Source of the DNA: Pseudonocardiales bacterium
GTDB lineage: Bacteria > Actinomycetota > Actinomycetes > Mycobacteriales > Jatrophihabitantaceae
DNA length: 7,950 bases
Direction: 5' to 3'
NCBI GenBank assembly: GCA_030840415.1
Contig: JAVEEO010000160.1
Coordinates: forward strand, 1 to 7,950
Part shown: piece by piece, positions 6,471-7,950 of the stretch
Position numbering within the stretch: the stretch's first letter is position 1
Layout of the letters: every line of letters begins with the position of its first letter
Translations under genes and position numbers: made by a program
The notes under the pieces: model-generated
What the model was told of the DNA's origin: nothing
Databases searched by the model: none
The model's input: only the letters and a program-made list of their open reading frames with translations

Positions 6471-6480
6471 GTCGATTGCC
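6471..6480 (+). promoter_or_regulatory. Shared intergenic motif GTCGATTGYC, copy 3
   Basis: GTCGATTGCC lies 42 bases before the FAD gene start, identical to the copy at 320-329. Here it has the same orientation as the downstream gene. A site so close to the start would overlap a promoter or the 5' leader. Confidence 0.3.
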
Positions 6481-6522
6481 TGGCTTGATCCCGTATCCGA
6501 GACCCCAAGGAAGCGACAGTAA

Positions 6523-7914
6523 ATGGACAACGTCACTAACACGCGTGCCGTCGTGCTCGGCGGCAGCATTGCCGGCCTGTTCGCGGCGCGAGTGCTCGCC
6601 GACGCCTACGACGAGGTGGTCGTGGTGGACCGCGACCGGCTGGCGGGCGTCAGCGGGCCGAGGCGCAGCCGCCCGCAGGGCCGCCACATCAACGCGCTGC
6701 ACTGCCGGGGCCGGCTGGTCATGGAGGAGCTGTTCCCCGGAATCACCGCGCAGATGATTGCCGACGGCTGCCCGAGCGGCGACATGGCCGGCGACGTCCG
6801 CTGGTACTTCGACGGCAAGCGGGCGCTGCCCCACTTCGTCGACCTGCTCGCGGTGCCGGCGACGGCGCCGGTGATGGAGCGCTACATCAGGGAGCGCACC
6901 CAGGCGCTGCCGGCGGTGACGTTCATGGAGCAGCACGAGATTCTCGGGCTGGTGACGACGGCGGACCGGAGCCAGGTCACCGGGGTGCGCCTGCAGGGGC
7001 TAAACGCCGACGCCGAGGAGACCGTCCGCGCGGACCTGGTCGTGGACGCCACCGGGCGAGGCTCGCGCACGCCGGTCTGGCTGACGCAGCTCGGCTACCC
7101 GGAGGTCGAGGAGGAGAAGACGAAGATCGGCCTGGGCTACGTCACCCAGCACTACACCCTGCGCGAGGACCCCTGGAAGGGTGACCTGGCGATCATCCCG
7201 GTGGCCTCGCCCCGGGTGCCCCGCGGAGCGATCTTCACCAAGACCGACGGCGGAAAGGTGGAACTGACCGTCTACGGTCTCCTCGGCGACCACCCGCCGA
7301 CCGACCAGGCCGGCTTCTACGACTTCGTCAAGTCGCTCGCGGTGCCGGACATCTACGACGCCCTCCAGCACGCCGATCCCCTCGACGAGCCGGTGGCGTT
7401 CCGCTTCCCGACCACGATCCGGCGCCGCTACGAGAAGATGACCAGCTTCCCGGCCGGCCTGCTCGTCACCGGGGACGCCGTGACCTGCTTCAACCCCGTC
7501 TACGCCCAGGGGCAGACGGTCGCCGCGCTGTCGGCGCTGGTGCTGCGCCGGCACCTGCACAGCGGCGTCGCGCCCGATCCGCTGCAGTACTTCAAGGATC
7601 TGGCCCACGACGTCATCGACGCGCCGTGGGAGATGACCCACACCGTCGACCTCAGCTACCCGGAGGTGCCCGGCCGCCGCACGCTGAAGGTGCGGATCGG
7701 GCAGGCCTATCTCGCGCGCGTCCAGGCCGCCGCGACCCGCGACGGGAGCATCACCGCCGCCTACATGCGGGCAGCCGGGATGGTGGACCCGCCGAGTGCC
7801 CTGATGCGTCCCGCCTTCATGCTCAAGGTTCTTCGCAAGTCCTGGCGCGGACCGGCTCCGACCCCGCCGCGGCAGGCGATCCAGCCCGTGGCCGCGGGCG
7901 TGCAGGCGGCCTGA
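6523..7914 (+). CDS. FAD-dependent monooxygenase/oxidoreductase (group A hydroxylase-like)
   Basis: A complete 463-residue flavoprotein with the aromatic-hydroxylase/geranylgeranyl-reductase-like fold. The N-terminal dinucleotide-binding segment AVVLGGSIAGLFAARVL (9-25) ends at Asp36 in VVVVDRD. DLVVDATGRGS at 171-181 is the DxxxxATG-type motif. LLVTGDAVTCFNPVYAQG at 313-330 is the GD motif that contacts the FAD ribityl chain. The enzyme should take electrons from NAD(P)H directly, needing no separate reductase, unlike the two other flavin oxygenases here. No signal peptide or membrane segment is apparent. The ATG at 6523 is preceded by AAGGAAG at 6507-6513 with 9-base spacing. It is transcribed away from the operon across a shared regulatory gap, so joint control with it is plausible. 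Many such proteins occur in actinobacterial biosynthetic clusters; hydroxylation, epoxidation or dehydrogenation are all possible, and the substrate (aromatic unit or polyketide core) cannot be told. Confidence 0.88.
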   Translation: MDNVTNTRAVVLGGSIAGLFAARVLADAYDEVVVVDRDRLAGVSGPRRSRPQGRHINALHCRGRLVMEELFPGITAQMIADGCPSGDMAGDVRWYFDGKRALPHFVDLLAVPATAPVMERYIRERTQALPAVTFMEQHEILGLVTTADRSQVTGVRLQGLNADAEETVRADLVVDATGRGSRTPVWLTQLGYPEVEEEKTKIGLGYVTQHYTLREDPWKGDLAIIPVASPRVPRGAIFTKTDGGKVELTVYGLLGDHPPTDQAGFYDFVKSLAVPDIYDALQHADPLDEPVAFRFPTTIRRRYEKMTSFPAGLLVTGDAVTCFNPVYAQGQTVAALSALVLRRHLHSGVAPDPLQYFKDLAHDVIDAPWEMTHTVDLSYPEVPGRRTLKVRIGQAYLARVQAAATRDGSITAAYMRAAGMVDPPSALMRPAFMLKVLRKSWRGPAPTPPRQAIQPVAAGVQAA

Positions 7915-7950
7915 CGTCGAAGGTTTCCCGAACAGAAGCCGGGGCTGGCG
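7915..7950 (+). other. Right-edge stretch, nothing recognised
   Basis: The 36 bases after the FAD gene stop contain no clear hairpin, ribosome-binding site or start codon. Whether another gene follows cannot be seen. Confidence 0.5.

Larger units (their letters stand above)
6134..6522. promoter_or_regulatory. Divergent intergenic region between operon and FAD enzyme
   Basis: This 389-base gap separates the minus-strand operon from the plus-strand FAD gene and must hold at least their two promoters. No convincing sigma-70-type -35/-10 pair could be picked out. What stands out is listed separately: GTCGATTGYC copies at 6190-6199 and 6471-6480, an exact ribosome-binding-like sequence in a hairpin at 6220-6242, a 10-base palindrome at 6236-6245, phased direct repeats at 6330-6363, a repeated 10-mer at 6369 and 6417, and a 14-base palindrome at 6428-6441. 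The density suggests regulator binding. No gene with a credible start is seen apart from the doubtful leader ORF. Confidence 0.7.

Noticed and set aside
6457..7641. Minus-strand frames of 159 and 213 codons
   Set aside because: Antisense to the FAD enzyme, whose cofactor motifs are all on the plus strand.

Overview
The window is GC-rich DNA with strong G/C preference at third codon positions. It uses GTG as well as ATG starts, and its genes are tightly packed and overlapping. This points to an actinomycete (Streptomyces, Micromonospora, Actinomadura or a relative), and the gene content points to a specialised-metabolite cluster. No rRNA, tRNA, CRISPR array, transposase or insertion sequence was seen.

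Layout. Positions 1-212 (minus strand) hold the first 70 codons of a cytochrome P450 that runs off the left edge. A 159-base gap follows, with a strong GC-rich terminator-like hairpin and a small palindrome. A four-gene operon then reads right to left from 6133 to 372: an MIO-type aromatic amino acid aminomutase (4526-6133), a free-standing NRPS condensation enzyme (3157-4509), an acyl-CoA-dehydrogenase-fold flavin monooxygenase (1922-3160) and an HpaB-type FADH2-dependent aromatic hydroxylase (372-1922). The genes are separated by 16 bases, then overlap by 4 bases and 1 base, so they are probably transcribed and translated together. A 389-base divergent intergenic region (6134-6522) carries several repeats and palindromes. 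To its right, a NAD(P)H/FAD-type monooxygenase or oxidoreductase gene (6523-7914) reads in the plus direction. The last 36 bases show no gene.

How the genes may work together. The aminomutase, free-standing condensation enzyme and HpaB-like hydroxylase correspond in type to SgcC4, SgcC5 and SgcC of the C-1027 (lidamycin) pathway. That pathway makes a beta-tyrosine unit, oxidises its ring on a carrier protein and esterifies it to a nine-membered enediyne core. The inference is that this window is the peripheral beta-tyrosine part of an enediyne-type or related cluster. The adenylation enzyme, carrier protein, any halogenase, the flavin reductase and the core PKS would lie outside the window. 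The least expected part is the acyl-CoA-dehydrogenase-fold flavoenzyme overlapped on both sides by pathway genes; it suggests an extra oxidation of the beta-amino acid unit. With the P450 and the divergent FAD enzyme, four of the five complete or partial genes other than the aminomutase are oxidative enzymes.

Regulation. The 7-mer TCGATTG was seen only three times by eye, once in each of the intergenic regions that should drive the P450, the operon and the FAD enzyme. It is a candidate shared operator.
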